From Rhodococcus_G sp042879035 (lineage in GTDB: Bacteria; Actinomycetota; Actinomycetes; Mycobacteriales; Mycobacteriaceae), in the NCBI RefSeq assembly GCF_042879035.1, contig NZ_JBIAOU010000002.1, positions 124,001 through 188,000 of the forward strand: a stretch of 64,000 bases of DNA, in the 5' to 3' direction. The notes under the pieces were generated by a model, which worked only from the letters and a program-made list of their open reading frames with translations, was not told where the DNA came from and ran no database searches. This document shows, in pieces, positions 1 to 7,498 of the stretch (position 1 is its first letter; each line of letters starts with the position of its first letter). Both the position numbers and the translations under genes were made by a program.

Positions 1-1
1 G

Positions 2-331
2 TCGAAGTGGGGTGTTATCGGCTTGACGAAGAGCGCCGCGCTCGACCTCGCGGACCACGGAATCACGGTCAACGCCATTGCGCCGGGCAACATCTCGACG
101 CCGATGATTCACAACGACGCGCTGTACTCCATGATGCGACCCGACCTGGACGCGCCGACCGCCGAGGATGTCGCACCGGTGTTCGCGTCGTTGCACGCGC
201 AGCCGGTGCCGTGGCTCGAGCCGGCGGAGATCACGCGAGCGGTACTGTTCCTCGCCGCGGAGGCGAGTGCGCACATCAGCGGGACCGTGTTGCCGATCGA
301 CGCCGGGAACGCCGCCCGTGTGACGGGGTGA
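2..331 (+). CDS. SDR-family oxidoreductase, C-terminal part (5' end outside window)
   Basis: The reading frame is open from the first bases to a TGA at 329-331, so only about 109 C-terminal residues are visible. They begin SKWGVIGLTKSAALDL, where the Lys is the catalytic Lys of the YxxxK motif of short-chain dehydrogenases; the Tyr lies just outside the window. NAIAPGNISTP and the terminal GTVLPIDAG are standard SDR features for substrate loop and C-terminus. The long insert before PWLEPAEI resembles the mycofactocin-associated SDR subgroup, but that is inference. It reads toward a convergent GntR regulator. Substrate unknown. Confidence 0.85.
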   Translation, partial: SKWGVIGLTKSAALDLADHGITVNAIAPGNISTPMIHNDALYSMMRPDLDAPTAEDVAPVFASLHAQPVPWLEPAEITRAVLFLAAEASAHISGTVLPIDAGNAARVTG

Positions 332-401
332 CCCTGCCGTCGACTCGGGCGCACTCAGGATGTCGAAGGAATCCTGTTGTGCGGCAATATTTCAGCGAGG
401 G

Positions 402-1823
402 TCACAAGCCCACATGGGCGCGGAGGTGTCGCCGCATGCGATGACGGGCGAGCACCTCGTCGCCGGCGACCATCGCGTCGACGATCGCGTCGAGCTCCTT
501 CTGCACGTCGGGTTCCCCTGCTTCCGGACGGCAGGATTCGACATGGCTTGGCTCGCTACCGAACTCGTCCCACAGTACGGCGAGGATGGACCGCAGCAGC
601 ATCAGGACACCGTCGCCGGTCAGCATCTCGATTCGATCGCGAAGGCCGACGCTGCACCGGCACAGCGTCGCAGAACCGCCGCCCGGTCGATCGGTCGTCA
701 GATCTGCCCGGTCGACGGTGCCGGCCCGCATGACCACCGTGAGGCAACCCAGTTCGATCACGTCGCGCACAGCACGCAGGTGCTCGGCCGTCACTCCGCG
801 GAATCCCAGGTACAGCACGACCATTCGGATACTCGATGTCGGGTCGGGCTCGAGGACGACGAGTCCGCCGCCCTGGCCGCGGCGCATGCGAGCCACGCTG
901 TAGTGCTCGAGAATGCGAACCGCCTCGCGGAAGATGGAGCGGCTCACTCCGTACCGCGTAACGAAGTCGGCTTCCGTCCCCAGGACCTCGCCGACGTTCC
1001 TGCTCTCGGCGACGATGTCGTCGTGGATGCGGCCTGCCAGGGATTCGGCCAGCTTCCCGCTCGGCCTCTCGTCGGGGTCGGGGTCCGTCGGCCTGGTCGC
1101 CGTCCGGTCTCCCGGAACGGGGTCGACGAACCGGCTCAACCACGCGGCGATCTCGCCCAGGTCCTCGGACAGTTCGTTCTGTGCTCGGCTGACGTCGCCG
1201 GCAACCACGGCGTCGGTGATCGCCTGGTGTCGTCTCTGCGGCTCCTCGAGGTGCGCCCGGTCGGCGTCGGGGGAAAGCTGGAGGGCACGGTGGGTGTATG
1301 TCGCGGTCAACCTGGTCAGGATCTCGACGAACAGCTCGAGCGCGGGGTTCCCGGTGAGACGGCCCATCTCGAGGTGAAAGGTGTCGAGATGGCCGCGGTG
1401 CGGCTTCGACGCCACCGATCTCAGCTCGCGAATTCCGCGTTCGGTCAGCGAATCCGAAACCGTGGAGACGGCGGTTGGTTCCACGATCGAACGGGCGCGG
1501 ACGAGTTGCTCCACGCTGACGCCGATGTACTCCAGGTAGATGACGAGAGCGCGAATGGCCGACCTCGGGTCGGGTGACGAGACGACGAGTCCACCGCCGG
1601 GACCCTGGCGCATGTGCGCCACTCGATGCAGTTCGAGTAGGCGGACCGCTTCACGCAGGATCGACCGGGACACCCCGAACTGCTCGCGTAGCGCCGTTTC
1701 GGAGCCGAGGACCTCACCGATCGGCCAGTGTCGCTCGATGATCTCGTGTTCGATGCGCCGCGCAACCTGGACGGCGAGCTTTTCGGGTGCAACCGCGGTC
1801 GGGTCCCCGTCCAGAAGTCGCAT
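402..1823 (-). CDS. FadR/GntR-family regulator with two tandem GntR-FCD modules
   Basis: A 473-residue protein starting at ATG 1823. Residues about 13-80 form a winged helix (LREQFGVSRSILREAVRLLE) followed by an FCD-like helical ligand domain to about 230. The whole arrangement repeats from about 255: second winged helix (FVTRYGVSRSIFREAVRILE) and a second FCD-like domain ending near 470. Ordinary FadR-group proteins have one module and about 240 residues, so this is an internal duplication; in the second FCD several residues differ. It lies downstream of, and on the same strand as, the ring-oxygenase genes, separated by a strong hairpin. It is a likely transcriptional repressor of the neighbouring catabolic genes (inference). 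Confidence 0.85.
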   Translation of the reverse strand: MRLLDGDPTAVAPEKLAVQVARRIEHEIIERHWPIGEVLGSETALREQFGVSRSILREAVRLLELHRVAHMRQGPGGGLVVSSPDPRSAIRALVIYLEYIGVSVEQLVRARSIVEPTAVSTVSDSLTERGIRELRSVASKPHRGHLDTFHLEMGRLTGNPALELFVEILTRLTATYTHRALQLSPDADRAHLEEPQRRHQAITDAVVAGDVSRAQNELSEDLGEIAAWLSRFVDPVPGDRTATRPTDPDPDERPSGKLAESLAGRIHDDIVAESRNVGEVLGTEADFVTRYGVSRSIFREAVRILEHYSVARMRRGQGGGLVVLEPDPTSSIRMVVLYLGFRGVTAEHLRAVRDVIELGCLTVVMRAGTVDRADLTTDRPGGGSATLCRCSVGLRDRIEMLTGDGVLMLLRSILAVLWDEFGSEPSHVESCRPEAGEPDVQKELDAIVDAMVAGDEVLARHRMRRHLRAHVGL

Positions 1824-1964
1824 CTGCCAGGAACTCCTATCCTCCGTGGATTCGAGCGTGTACGTCGCGCGGTTCGATGACAGGGCCCGCGCCGCTCGAA
1901 GCGGATTTGCACGCGCGTAGCTTACTCGTACTCGCCGGAGAATGGGTATTCCCCGGCGAGCGGG

Positions 1965-1998
1965 AGCTGCCCCCGACGTGCAGTCGTCGGGGGCAGCT
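1965..1998 (-). terminator. Strong hairpin terminator after the extradiol dioxygenase gene
   Basis: A perfect 14-bp inverted repeat (1965-1978 with 1985-1998) with a 6-nt loop lies 5 nt beyond the stop codon of the minus-strand gene at 2004. No T tract follows, as is usual in actinobacteria. Confidence 0.8.
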
Positions 1999-2003
1999 GG
2001 TGC

Positions 2004-2855
2004 TCACTGCGGCGGCGGGGTGAAGCGGTGGCCCCACAGGGCGCCGTCGGTGATGTTGTAGGTCGGCACCTCTTCGGTGACCTGCAATCCGTCCCAACCG
2101 AACTCGAACGCGTACGTGTCCGGGGAGTACACGTAGAACGACACCATCTTGTCGTTGGTGTGCTTGCCCAGGGTGTGCATCATGGGCAGTTCCATGTTGT
2201 ACGCGCGGTCGAGTGCGAGCCCGACGTCGTCGAGGGTCGCCGCCTCGACCATGAGGTGGACGAGCCGACCCGGGCCCGGCCTCGGTGCGATGCCGAAACT
2301 GTGGTGCCGCGCGTTGCAGCCCATGAAATAGGTCGGTCCGGCCGTGTTCCGCTCGACGAATCCGAGAATCCGGTTGTAGAAGTCGAAGGTTTTCTCGACG
2401 TCCTCGGCGGTGACGATCACGTGACCCAGCCCCATGTCGCCGGTGACGAACTTCGACACCAGCGGTGTGCGCACCGGCACGTGATCGAGGATCGGTCCGT
2501 AGAACAGCTCGACCGGGTTTCCGCCGGGATCGGCGAAGCGGACGAATCCGGTCACCCGTCGTTCCTTGCACTCCTCCGCGGAGCCGGCGGACACCTCGAT
2601 GCCTTCCGCCGTGACGGCGCGCACGAGCTGGTCGAGCTCACGCCGGTTCATCACCTCGAACCCGACCGCCCCACAGGACGACTCCTCGGCGGGAGTCACC
2701 ACCAGGCGGGCGGGGTAGTGGTCCATGCGGAAGTACAGGGAGTCCGGGTCGGCGCCGTCGACGCGCATGAGGCCGGCGAACTCCTCGCCGAACCGCCTCC
2801 ACGCGTCGATGTCCGACGAGTTCAGCCTGACATAGCCAAGGGAATGAACCCCCAT
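2004..2855 (-). CDS. Type I extradiol ring-cleavage dioxygenase (BphC/HsaC-like)
   Basis: 283 residues with two vicinal-oxygen-chelate modules, the length and layout of BphC/HsaC catechol 2,3-dioxygenases. The Fe(II) triad is complete: His145 (GLGHVIVT), His200 (LVHLMVEA) and Glu251 (YAFEFGWD). ATG 2855 is chosen because GGAG lies 7-10 nt upstream; a TTG at 2867 would leave no ribosome site. It would cleave a catechol-type ring next to the hydroxyls. It is the last gene after the Rieske oxygenase alpha subunit and ferredoxin on this strand, so it may act on their product. It is a relative of hsaC at 21751 but clearly divergent. Exact substrate unknown. Confidence 0.9.
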   Translation of the reverse strand: MGVHSLGYVRLNSSDIDAWRRFGEEFAGLMRVDGADPDSLYFRMDHYPARLVVTPAEESSCGAVGFEVMNRRELDQLVRAVTAEGIEVSAGSAEECKERRVTGFVRFADPGGNPVELFYGPILDHVPVRTPLVSKFVTGDMGLGHVIVTAEDVEKTFDFYNRILGFVERNTAGPTYFMGCNARHHSFGIAPRPGPGRLVHLMVEAATLDDVGLALDRAYNMELPMMHTLGKHTNDKMVSFYVYSPDTYAFEFGWDGLQVTEEVPTYNITDGALWGHRFTPPPQ

Positions 2856-2926
2856 GGTCAACTCCAATCGAGTGCTGTGAGCACAGTCGTCCTCACGAAT
2901 CCGCTACCGGACCGCAGGAATCCGGT

Positions 2927-4360
2927 TCAGTCGCCCCAGATGTACCGGTCGGCGACCCGGTGGTGGTTCCAGATCGTCATTTCCTGCTCTTCGCTGAGCC
3001 GGTGACCGTCGAAGCTCGGCGAGTGCATGCCGACGGTGACTTCCTTCATGTTCGCGAAGTCCTGGGAGAAGACCTGGCCCATGTCGGCATCGCGGTAGTC
3101 GTCGAAGTACTGCGGCTCGAACTCGCGCTTCTTGTCGTAGTCGGCGACCGGGATCTGATCGAGGCTGAAGACCTCGAACAGGGCCTTGTTCGGGTCGTTG
3201 TCGATCGGCCGCGAGCGGTACCAGAACACCGAACCCTGGCCGGGCAGGATGATGCTGTTCGGGAACACGTTCCACGCGCTGCCGGCTTCGGTCCACTGCT
3301 CGGGGGTGATGACCGGCCAGTCGTAGCCCTCGGCGAGGGACTGCTCCCGGTACATCTGCAGGAAGTACTTGCCCGCCGACATGCCGTCGGGAACCTCGGC
3401 CGTCTTCAGCTTCTCGGCCACGCGCCAGCTGCGCTCGTTCTCCAGGCCGCGCATGTCCTCGTGGAGGTACTGCACCGCATTCGCGACGGTCAGTCGCTCG
3501 TCGGACTTGCCGTCGGTGCTGCGCCTCGACGGATCCTTGCCGGCGTCCTTCGAGGCCGTCGACTTGGGGCCGAGCGCGGAGTAGTGAGCGTGCCGTTCGT
3601 ACACCGTCGTCGGTGCCCACGGGCGAAGGTCGAGTTCCCGCAGCGAGGCGATCTTGTCGTTGGTGCGCTCGAGGCGGAAGAGCTGGGGGTGGGTGCCGGC
3701 GACGTGGTAGGCCTCGAGGAAGGCGTCCAGTGCCGTCTTCCAGTTGCACGGCACGACGACGCCCTTGCCCCAACGGAACCGGTAGTTCTGGAGCTGGAAC
3801 GGGGCGAAGATCCGCGCGATCGGGTCGAGGTACTCGAGCAGCGGCTGGGCGTTGGGGTCCATGTTGATGAAGACGAACCCGGCCCACTCCTCGGTGCGAA
3901 CCCGGACCAGACCCAGGTCGTCGTCCGAGCGGGGAACGAACTCCTCACGATCGAGCACCAGACGGATCGAGCCGTCCAGGTTCCAGCGCCAGCCGTGGAA
4001 CGGGCAGATCAGCGACCCGACGCGACCGCGACCGCGCGCCAGGCGCGTGCCCCGGTGGCGGCAGGCGTTGTGGTAGGCCCGGATCTCCGTCTTCGACTCG
4101 CGGACGACCAGGATCGAGTACTTGCCGACCTCGTACTCGACGAAGCAGCCGACGTCGGGAAGCTCCTCGACCCGGCAGGCGATCTGCCAGGTCTTCGTGA
4201 ACATCTTGCCGAGTTCGAGGTCCAGGAACTCCTGGTCGAGGAAGCGACCCTTCGGGATGAAAGCCCGTTCCAGACGGTACTTCTCGGGTACCTGCTCCGG
4301 AGGGATGTCGCCTTCGAACCAGATGGGCCTGTTGATCCGCGGATCTTCAACGGCTGTCAT
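2927..4360 (-). CDS. Rieske ring-hydroxylating oxygenase, alpha subunit
   Basis: 477 residues. The Rieske [2Fe-2S] site is C100-x-H102 and C119-x2-H122 (CRHRGTRL, CPFHGW). The mononuclear iron site is in EAYHVAGTHP, with His219 and His224. This is the catalytic subunit of a non-haem iron oxygenase that adds O2 to an aromatic or steroid ring. ATG 4360 is preferred over GTG 4372: the AGGAG lies 11 nt before the ATG but directly abuts the GTG. Just upstream on the same strand is a ferredoxin gene; the reductase and a SnoaL-fold (possibly beta-subunit-like) gene are divergent. It is longer than KshA and of a different subgroup. Substrate not determinable here. Confidence 0.92.
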   Translation of the reverse strand: MTAVEDPRINRPIWFEGDIPPEQVPEKYRLERAFIPKGRFLDQEFLDLELGKMFTKTWQIACRVEELPDVGCFVEYEVGKYSILVVRESKTEIRAYHNACRHRGTRLARGRGRVGSLICPFHGWRWNLDGSIRLVLDREEFVPRSDDDLGLVRVRTEEWAGFVFINMDPNAQPLLEYLDPIARIFAPFQLQNYRFRWGKGVVVPCNWKTALDAFLEAYHVAGTHPQLFRLERTNDKIASLRELDLRPWAPTTVYERHAHYSALGPKSTASKDAGKDPSRRSTDGKSDERLTVANAVQYLHEDMRGLENERSWRVAEKLKTAEVPDGMSAGKYFLQMYREQSLAEGYDWPVITPEQWTEAGSAWNVFPNSIILPGQGSVFWYRSRPIDNDPNKALFEVFSLDQIPVADYDKKREFEPQYFDDYRDADMGQVFSQDFANMKEVTVGMHSPSFDGHRLSEEQEMTIWNHHRVADRYIWGD

Positions 4361-4413
4361 TGCAAACCACACTCCTGTAACTGGCGCTCAATCGTGCGTT
4401 GTGCACGCGAAAA

Positions 4414-4695
4414 CTAGCTGGCGTTCGGACCGGCAATCTCGACGCCGTCGGAGACCCGGGCGACGTGGATGCAGTTTCCGGGGCATCCGTCGGCGGCGTC
4501 GATGACATCGATGCGCAGGCTCTCCGGCACGTTGGCGGACGCCCCTTCCGCGGTCAGCAGCGGACCGGCCGGGTCGTTCTTGACGTGCGCGACGCCGGCG
4601 TCGTCGAACTCGAAGATGTCGGGCGCGTACTGGACGCAGAGGCCGTCTCCCGTGCAAAGATCGTGTTCGATCCACACCTTGACTTCGTCACTCAT
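4414..4695 (-). CDS. [3Fe-4S]-type ferredoxin
   Basis: 93 residues, acidic. Cys14 and Cys20 in CTGDGLC and Cys71 in GCPGNC match the three-Cys pattern of actinobacterial [3Fe-4S] ferredoxins, where a Gly replaces the middle Cys of the usual CxxCxxC. Cys75 is an extra cysteine. It should carry electrons from the divergently encoded reductase at 5179 to the Rieske oxygenase whose gene follows 53 bp downstream. ATG 4695 has a GAAAGG ribosome site. Ferredoxins of this kind more often serve P450s, so a P450 partner cannot be excluded. Confidence 0.9.
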   Translation of the reverse strand: MSDEVKVWIEHDLCTGDGLCVQYAPDIFEFDDAGVAHVKNDPAGPLLTAEGASANVPESLRIDVIDAADGCPGNCIHVARVSDGVEIAGPNAS

Positions 4696-5178
4696 GAGAA
4701 CTGCCTTTCTTGTCCACGAACGTGATGGACTTCGTTGACCGGACGGTGCTCTACGGCGTGCGAAGCGCAACGGCTGAGCGGTCCCGGAAACCCCTGTCGG
4801 GCGCTGTGAGTCACCGCCATGCTGCGATCCGGCGGTGTCCGCGATCCTGTGTGAAAACCACTCTCCATCAGTGGTTTCACATTGTCCATCTCGCATTCCA
4901 TCAAACGGGATCGGCGCTGCGAATCCGGCTGGGCCGCGATTTAGGCTGATGGCAGTCACCGGTTTGTCGGCCTTCGGAAAGGACACAATGTCACTTCCCG
5001 CGTCGACGTCCGGCGGAGAGCCCTGCCTCGGCCGCACTGTGCACAGTGGCGCTCGTCGACCGAAGTCGTGCCGCGTGTAGCCGGACTGCAGAACGACAAG
5101 CTCGGAATTTCCACCTGCGGGTGTGCCGGTCGATCGGTCGGTGCCCCGCGCATCGTTTGACACACTCAGGAGGTCGGC
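4696..5178. promoter_or_regulatory. Divergent promoter region with a palindrome (4850-4881)
   Basis: About 480 bp without a gene between the ferredoxin (minus) and the ferredoxin reductase (plus). It contains an inverted repeat: TGTGAAAACCACT at 4850-4862 and AGTGGTTTCACA at 4870-4881, twelve matching bases with one extra A and a 7-nt spacer. This is a good candidate operator for the local GntR or IclR regulator. No other clear signal was seen. Confidence 0.5.
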
Positions 5179-6162
5179 ATGGCCGAGACCGTTACCACAG
5201 ACATCCTCATCGTCGGCGCAGGTCCTGTCGGACTGTTCGGTGCGTACACCGCGGGCTTCCGCGGCCTGTCCACCGTGCTCGTCGACGCGCTGCCGCAGTG
5301 CGGCGGACAGATCGCGGCGCTGTACCCGGAGAAGGAGATCCGCGACATCGCGGCCGTGCCGGGCGCGCTCGGCAGGGAGGTGGTCGCCGCGCTGAAGGCG
5401 CAGGCAGACGCGTTCGACCCGACCTACCTGCTGGGACGCCAGGCGGTCACCCTGGAGTACTCGTCCGAGGGTCGACCGGTGGTCACCCTCTCCGACGGTA
5501 CGGTCGTCGACGCCGGGGCTGTGATCGTCACCGCCGGAATCGGCACCTTCACCCCCCGCACGCTCCCGGCCGGCGAGGAGTTCCTCGATCGCGGTCTGAG
5601 CTACTTCGTCCCGGATCCGCAGGAGCACTTCGACCGCGACGTTCTGGTCGTGGGTGGCGGCGACAGTGCCGTGGACTGGGCGCTCGCGCTACGGAAGATC
5701 GCTCGTTCGGTGACGCTGGTCCATCGGCGCAGTGCGTTCCGCGCCCACGCCGCGAGCGTTCAGGAACTGCACGACAGCGGTATCGAGATCATCACCGATG
5801 CTCAGGTCGACTCGCTGCACGGTGGCGAGACCGTCGAGAAGGCCCACATCGTGATCGACGGCCAGGAGGAACCACGGATCATCGCGGTCGATGCAGTGGT
5901 CGCCGCGCTCGGGTTCATCAGCAACCTCGGACCGCTGACCGAATGGGGCATGGAGCTCGACCGCCGCACCATCGTCGTCGACAGCCGCATGCAGACCACT
6001 GCCGCACACGTCTACGCCGCCGGCGACATCACCTCGTACACCGGGAAGGTCCGGCTCATGTCCGTCGGCTTCGGTGAGGTCGCCACTGCCGTCAACAACG
6101 CGGCCGTCGCCCTGGACCCCGAGCTCTCGCTCTTCCCCGGACACTCGACCGACGCTGCCTGA
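5179..6162 (+). CDS. Ferredoxin--NAD(P)+ reductase, thioredoxin-reductase-like
   Basis: 327 residues. An FAD-binding GAGPVG at 13-18, an NAD(P)H-binding GGGDSA at 159-164 and a late AAGDI segment give the two-dinucleotide-domain layout of TrxR-like (YumC-type) ferredoxin reductases. The redox CxxC of true thioredoxin reductases is absent. ATG 5179 follows an AGGAGG. It most likely reduces the ferredoxin at 4414 for the Rieske oxygenase. It is unlike KshB, which is a ferredoxin-reductase/plant-type [2Fe-2S] fusion. Confidence 0.88.
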   Translation: MAETVTTDILIVGAGPVGLFGAYTAGFRGLSTVLVDALPQCGGQIAALYPEKEIRDIAAVPGALGREVVAALKAQADAFDPTYLLGRQAVTLEYSSEGRPVVTLSDGTVVDAGAVIVTAGIGTFTPRTLPAGEEFLDRGLSYFVPDPQEHFDRDVLVVGGGDSAVDWALALRKIARSVTLVHRRSAFRAHAASVQELHDSGIEIITDAQVDSLHGGETVEKAHIVIDGQEEPRIIAVDAVVAALGFISNLGPLTEWGMELDRRTIVVDSRMQTTAAHVYAAGDITSYTGKVRLMSVGFGEVATAVNNAAVALDPELSLFPGHSTDAA

Positions 6163-6213
6163 TCTTCACCTGCGCTTCCTTGCTTTCCGTCCGACAGAAT
6201 GAGAGCTGACACA

Positions 6214-6723
6214 ATGAACACCGAATCGCGTGTCGTCGCCGAGCTGGTGGCCCGACAGCAGATCACCGAGGTCCTCCACTCGTACTGCCGTGGACTCGAT
6301 CGAATGGATCGACCGTTGGCCGATCGTGTGTGGCACTCCGACGGAACGGCCGACTACGGCCCCGGATACCGGGGAACCGGCTCCGGGTTCCTCGATTTCG
6401 TGTGGGACTTCCACCTGAAGCTGGAGAAGCACTCGCACATGGTGAGCAACACGATCATCTCGGTCGACGTGAGCGCTGGTACCGCGACGAGTGAAACGTA
6501 CGTCTCGGTGTGGCTGAGGTCGGCACCCTCGAACGGCACGGTCATCGACAAGCACCACCGGGGTCGATACCTCGACAGGTGGTCCTTCCGCGACGACCGG
6601 TGGGCGATCGACCACCGGATCTACGTCGGTGACCTGATGCACGAGACGTCGAATCCGGCGGGGCCCGAGACGTGGGGGCGCCGGGACACCGAGGACCTGA
6701 GCTACCAGGTTCTCGGCAACTGA
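6214..6723 (+). CDS. SnoaL/NTF2-fold protein (possible oxygenase small subunit or isomerase/dehydratase)
   Basis: 169 residues from ATG 6214 (an in-frame ATG at 6199 would add five residues; neither has a strong ribosome site). The sequence QITEVLHSYCRGLDRMDRPL and the alternating strands after it are typical of the SnoaL_4 cone-shaped fold, also used by ring-hydroxylating dioxygenase beta subunits and by steroid isomerases. It follows the reductase by 51 bp on the same strand, so it probably belongs to the same system. The fold is secure. The function is not. Confidence 0.75.
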   Translation: MNTESRVVAELVARQQITEVLHSYCRGLDRMDRPLADRVWHSDGTADYGPGYRGTGSGFLDFVWDFHLKLEKHSHMVSNTIISVDVSAGTATSETYVSVWLRSAPSNGTVIDKHHRGRYLDRWSFRDDRWAIDHRIYVGDLMHETSNPAGPETWGRRDTEDLSYQVLGN

Positions 6724-6747
6724 CGGCGCGCCGTCCGTGAAGACACC

Positions 6748-6780
6748 GATGCCCCCGAAGGCCAGGCCTTCGGGGGCATC
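6748..6780. terminator. Bidirectional hairpin terminator
   Basis: Inverted repeat of 16 bp (6748-6763 with 6765-6780) between two convergent genes. The perfect complementarity implies a stem of about 14 bp with a tiny loop, serving both the SnoaL-fold gene and the gene at 6803. Confidence 0.8.
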
Positions 6781-6802
6781 GTCGCGCGCGGGCGCCGGCG
6801 GA

Positions 6803-7321
6803 TCACGAGTTCGCTGACGCGTCCCAGCGGTTGTAGCCGTTCTCCGCGATGGCCTTTCGCAGGGCCTGCGAGTTGTAGGTGAACGACTCGACGGGATCGA
6901 ACTCGATCACCACGCGACCGGGCGAATCGAGCAGTGCCAACTGCTGGTTCAGAGCTTCTTCGTCGGTGCCCTTGCCGACCCGCTTCAGGAACAGCGGGAG
7001 AAGCCAACGGACCAGATCCCGATCGCCGTCGTGAACGGTCGCCAACGTCTTGGTCGTGACCATGCACCCGTACATCTCGGTTCCGAAACCGGACACGGTG
7101 ACGCAGGTCTGTGGACGGGTCCGAAAGGCCTGGACCCGCTTTCGGTTGGTCGTGGCATGTACCCAGAACTTGCCTCCCGACCACACGAACGAATGCGGCA
7201 TCGCCACCGGCCATCCGGCCTTGTTCGTCCATGAGATCGTGCACTCGTCCTGCAGTTCGAACAGTCTCTCGCGCTCGCTCTCGGAGAGCTTGTAGCGTGA
7301 CAGGTCCTCGAGGTTGTCCAT
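6803..7321 (-). CDS. Pyridoxamine-5'-phosphate-oxidase-like split-barrel protein
   Basis: 172 residues with the FMN/F420-binding split-barrel pattern: WTNKAGWPVAMPHSFVWSGG, then KFWVHATTNRKRVQAFRTRP. ATG 7321 is favoured because GGAG lies 6 nt upstream; an ATG at 7333 is possible. Relatives are flavin- or F420-dependent oxidoreductases and haem-binding proteins. It lies in the catabolic cluster with its own promoter side toward the KstD-like operon. Cofactor and substrate cannot be told from the sequence. Confidence 0.75.
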   Translation of the reverse strand: MDNLEDLSRYKLSESERERLFELQDECTISWTNKAGWPVAMPHSFVWSGGKFWVHATTNRKRVQAFRTRPQTCVTVSGFGTEMYGCMVTTKTLATVHDGDRDLVRWLLPLFLKRVGKGTDEEALNQQLALLDSPGRVVIEFDPVESFTYNSQALRKAIAENGYNRWDASANS

Positions 7322-7441
7322 CTTCGTCTCCATGCCGGTTGATGCTATTCGGGTCACATGTCGTGCAATGCTTGTCGATTCCGCTGGTCGGAACGGGCTT
7401 CTCGTCGCATCCCGCCCGTGATTCGACGAAATACGCCGAGA

Positions 7442-7469
7442 CTCCCCGTGGATTGAAATCTACGGGGAG
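7442..7469 (-). terminator. Hairpin terminator after the KstD-like gene
   Basis: A 12-bp stem (7442-7453 with 7458-7469, one G.T pair) with a 4-nt loop lies 29 bp beyond the stop of the minus-strand gene at 7499. Confidence 0.65.
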
Positions 7470-7498
7470 CCCGGCATTTTCGGGGACGAGCTGTCGGA

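Noticed and set aside
360..1577. Long plus-strand frame opposite the GntR gene
   Set aside because: High-GC shadow frame with no motifs; the minus strand shows two clear winged-helix domains.
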